DNA of 64,000 bases from the NCBI GenBank assembly GCA_016874095.1, contig VGVH01000001.1, positions 1 to 64,000 on the forward strand, written 5' to 3'. This stretch comes from Gammaproteobacteria bacterium. GTDB taxonomy: Bacteria; Pseudomonadota; Gammaproteobacteria; Steroidobacterales; GCA-2729495. Below the pieces are notes generated by a model. It had not been told where the DNA came from, ran no database searches, and saw nothing but the letters and a program-made list of their open reading frames with translations. Below are positions 63,095-64,000 of this stretch, piece by piece. How positions within the stretch are numbered: position 1 is the stretch's first letter; each line of letters opens with the position of its first letter. The position numbers were made by a program, and so were the translations under genes.

Positions 63095-64000
63095 ATGGCC
63101 CACCGTCTCGATCCACTGCTGCGGCCTGCCTCCATCGCCGTTATCGGCGCGACGGAGCGTGCGGGCTCGGTCGGGCGGCTCGCGCTCCGCAACCTGCAGC
63201 TGGGCGGCTTCGCCGGCCCGCTCTATGCGGTGAACCCCGGTTACACGAGCGTGCTCGGCACGCCGTGCTTCCCCTCGCTGGCGGCGCTGCCCTCCCCCGT
63301 CGAGCACGTCGTGTTCGCGGTCGCTGACCACCGGCTCGAAGCAGTGCTCGACGACGTGATCGCGCACGGCGCCCGCGCCGCGACGATCATGTCCTCGCTC
63401 GTTCTCGAGGACGACGTGGTGCCCGCGCTGCGCGAGCGCGTCGCGGAGAAGATCCGCCGCGCGGGGCTCATCGTGTGCGGCGCGAACGGCATGGGGTTCT
63501 ACAATTTCCGCGACGGCACCTGGGCCTGCGGCTTCGAGACCCGCGCACACCGGCGCGACGGCAACGTCGCCTACATCAGCCACTCGGGCTCCGGCATGTG
63601 CGGGATTGTCGACACCGATGAGCGCCTGCGTTTCAACCTGGTCGTCTCGACCGGCCAGGAACTAGCGGTGTCAATGGACGAGTACCTCGACTTCGCGCTC
63701 GATATGGACAGCACCCGCGTCGTCGGCCTGTTCATGGAGACCGCGCGCAACCCGCACGGCCTCGTCCGCGCTCTGGCGAAGGCCGAACAGCGGCGCATCC
63801 CCGTCGTCGCACTCAAGGTCGGACGCACGGAGCTCTCGGCGCGGCTCGCCGTGTCGCACTCCGGCGCGGTCGCCGGACGCGACGCGAGCTACCAGGCACT
63901 CTTCGACCGCTACGGCGTGCAGCGCGTGGAGGACATGGACCAGCTCGCGACCACGCTCGCGATGTTCGCCCAGCCCCACCGGGTGGGCGCCGGCGGCCTC
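63095..64000 (+). CDS. ADP-forming acyl-CoA synthetase, 3' partial
   Basis: The first 302 residues of an NDP-forming acyl-CoA synthetase (acetate-CoA ligase type); the frame runs off the window end. The N-terminal CoA-binding domain has SIAVIGATERAGSVGRLALR. The succinyl-CoA-synthetase-like part has NVAYISHSGSGMCGIVDTDE and VVSTGQELAVSMDEYLDFAL. It activates a carboxylic acid to its CoA ester with ATP. Fifth gene of the plus-strand operon, 26 bp after the GcvT-like gene. Confidence 0.88.
   Translation, partial: MAHRLDPLLRPASIAVIGATERAGSVGRLALRNLQLGGFAGPLYAVNPGYTSVLGTPCFPSLAALPSPVEHVVFAVADHRLEAVLDDVIAHGARAATIMSSLVLEDDVVPALRERVAEKIRRAGLIVCGANGMGFYNFRDGTWACGFETRAHRRDGNVAYISHSGSGMCGIVDTDERLRFNLVVSTGQELAVSMDEYLDFALDMDSTRVVGLFMETARNPHGLVRALAKAEQRRIPVVALKVGRTELSARLAVSHSGAVAGRDASYQALFDRYGVQRVEDMDQLATTLAMFAQPHRVGAGGL

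Overview
The window is 64 kb of GC-rich, gene-dense bacterial DNA. Two TonB-dependent receptors, several lipoproteins, REP/RAYT elements, a DsbD and a CIRCE-controlled groESL point to a Gram-negative bacterium. A gammaproteobacterium of the Xanthomonadales, Steroidobacterales or Woeseiales kind is the best guess, but no rRNA is present to settle this. I count 54 well-supported protein-coding genes, two of them cut by the window edges, plus one doubtful small ORF. I saw no tRNA, rRNA or CRISPR.

Bases 1-9.1k hold mixed genes: a radical SAM enzyme (5' end missing), a GT-C glycosyltransferase, a GPH symporter, a RAYT transposase sitting inside a split copy of its own REP palindrome, a two-lobed retropepsin-like protease, an amidase and a POT peptide transporter. 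Copies of the REP palindrome are scattered from 4.1 to 34.3 kb. A second palindrome family, centred on CGTATCCGGATACG, occurs four times between 9.3 and 36.8 kb.

Bases 9.3-28.1k form the main find, a locus that appears to take phytate (inositol hexakisphosphate) to central metabolism. It holds a TonB-dependent receptor followed by an inositol monophosphatase, an RpiR-type regulator, iolG, a second Gfo/Idh dehydrogenase, iolB, an iolC-DUF2090 fusion, iolD and iolE. It continues with a tandem beta-propeller phytase lipoprotein, a GlpT-like organophosphate:phosphate antiporter, a metallophosphatase lipoprotein and mmsA/iolA. Three of its promoter regions carry a pair of 16-bp operators (TGGAAW-N4-WTTCCA type) spaced exactly 30 bp start to start. 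This ties phosphate release, uptake and ring catabolism into one predicted regulon.

Bases 28.1-43.3k are mostly housekeeping and accessory genes: an APC permease, small membrane proteins, a glycosyltransferase, nitroreductase, GNAT, two alpha/beta hydrolases, dodecin, groESL under CIRCE, cutA-dsbD, a VOC protein, a GST-like protein, an orphan DGQHR (DndB-like) protein and a Phd/PIN toxin-antitoxin pair.

Bases 43.5-64k look like a second catabolic region, free of both repeat families. One operon holds a YtcJ-like amidohydrolase, a propeller-like protein, a MetF-like reductase and a PuuB-like FAD oxidase. A TonB-dependent receptor, an Asp/Asn hydroxylase and a TPR-sulfotransferase follow. Then two divergent operons meet around a BetI-like TetR repressor. 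One holds TetR, acyl-CoA dehydrogenase, a truncated PotC and a Rieske oxygenase with the Glu-type bridging motif of carnitine/betaine oxygenases. The other holds a class III aminotransferase, two PYROXD2-like flavoproteins, a GcvT-like demethylase and an ADP-forming acyl-CoA synthetase cut by the window end. I infer catabolism of a methylated, probably quaternary, amine with folate-linked handling of the methyl groups. The substrate is not known.
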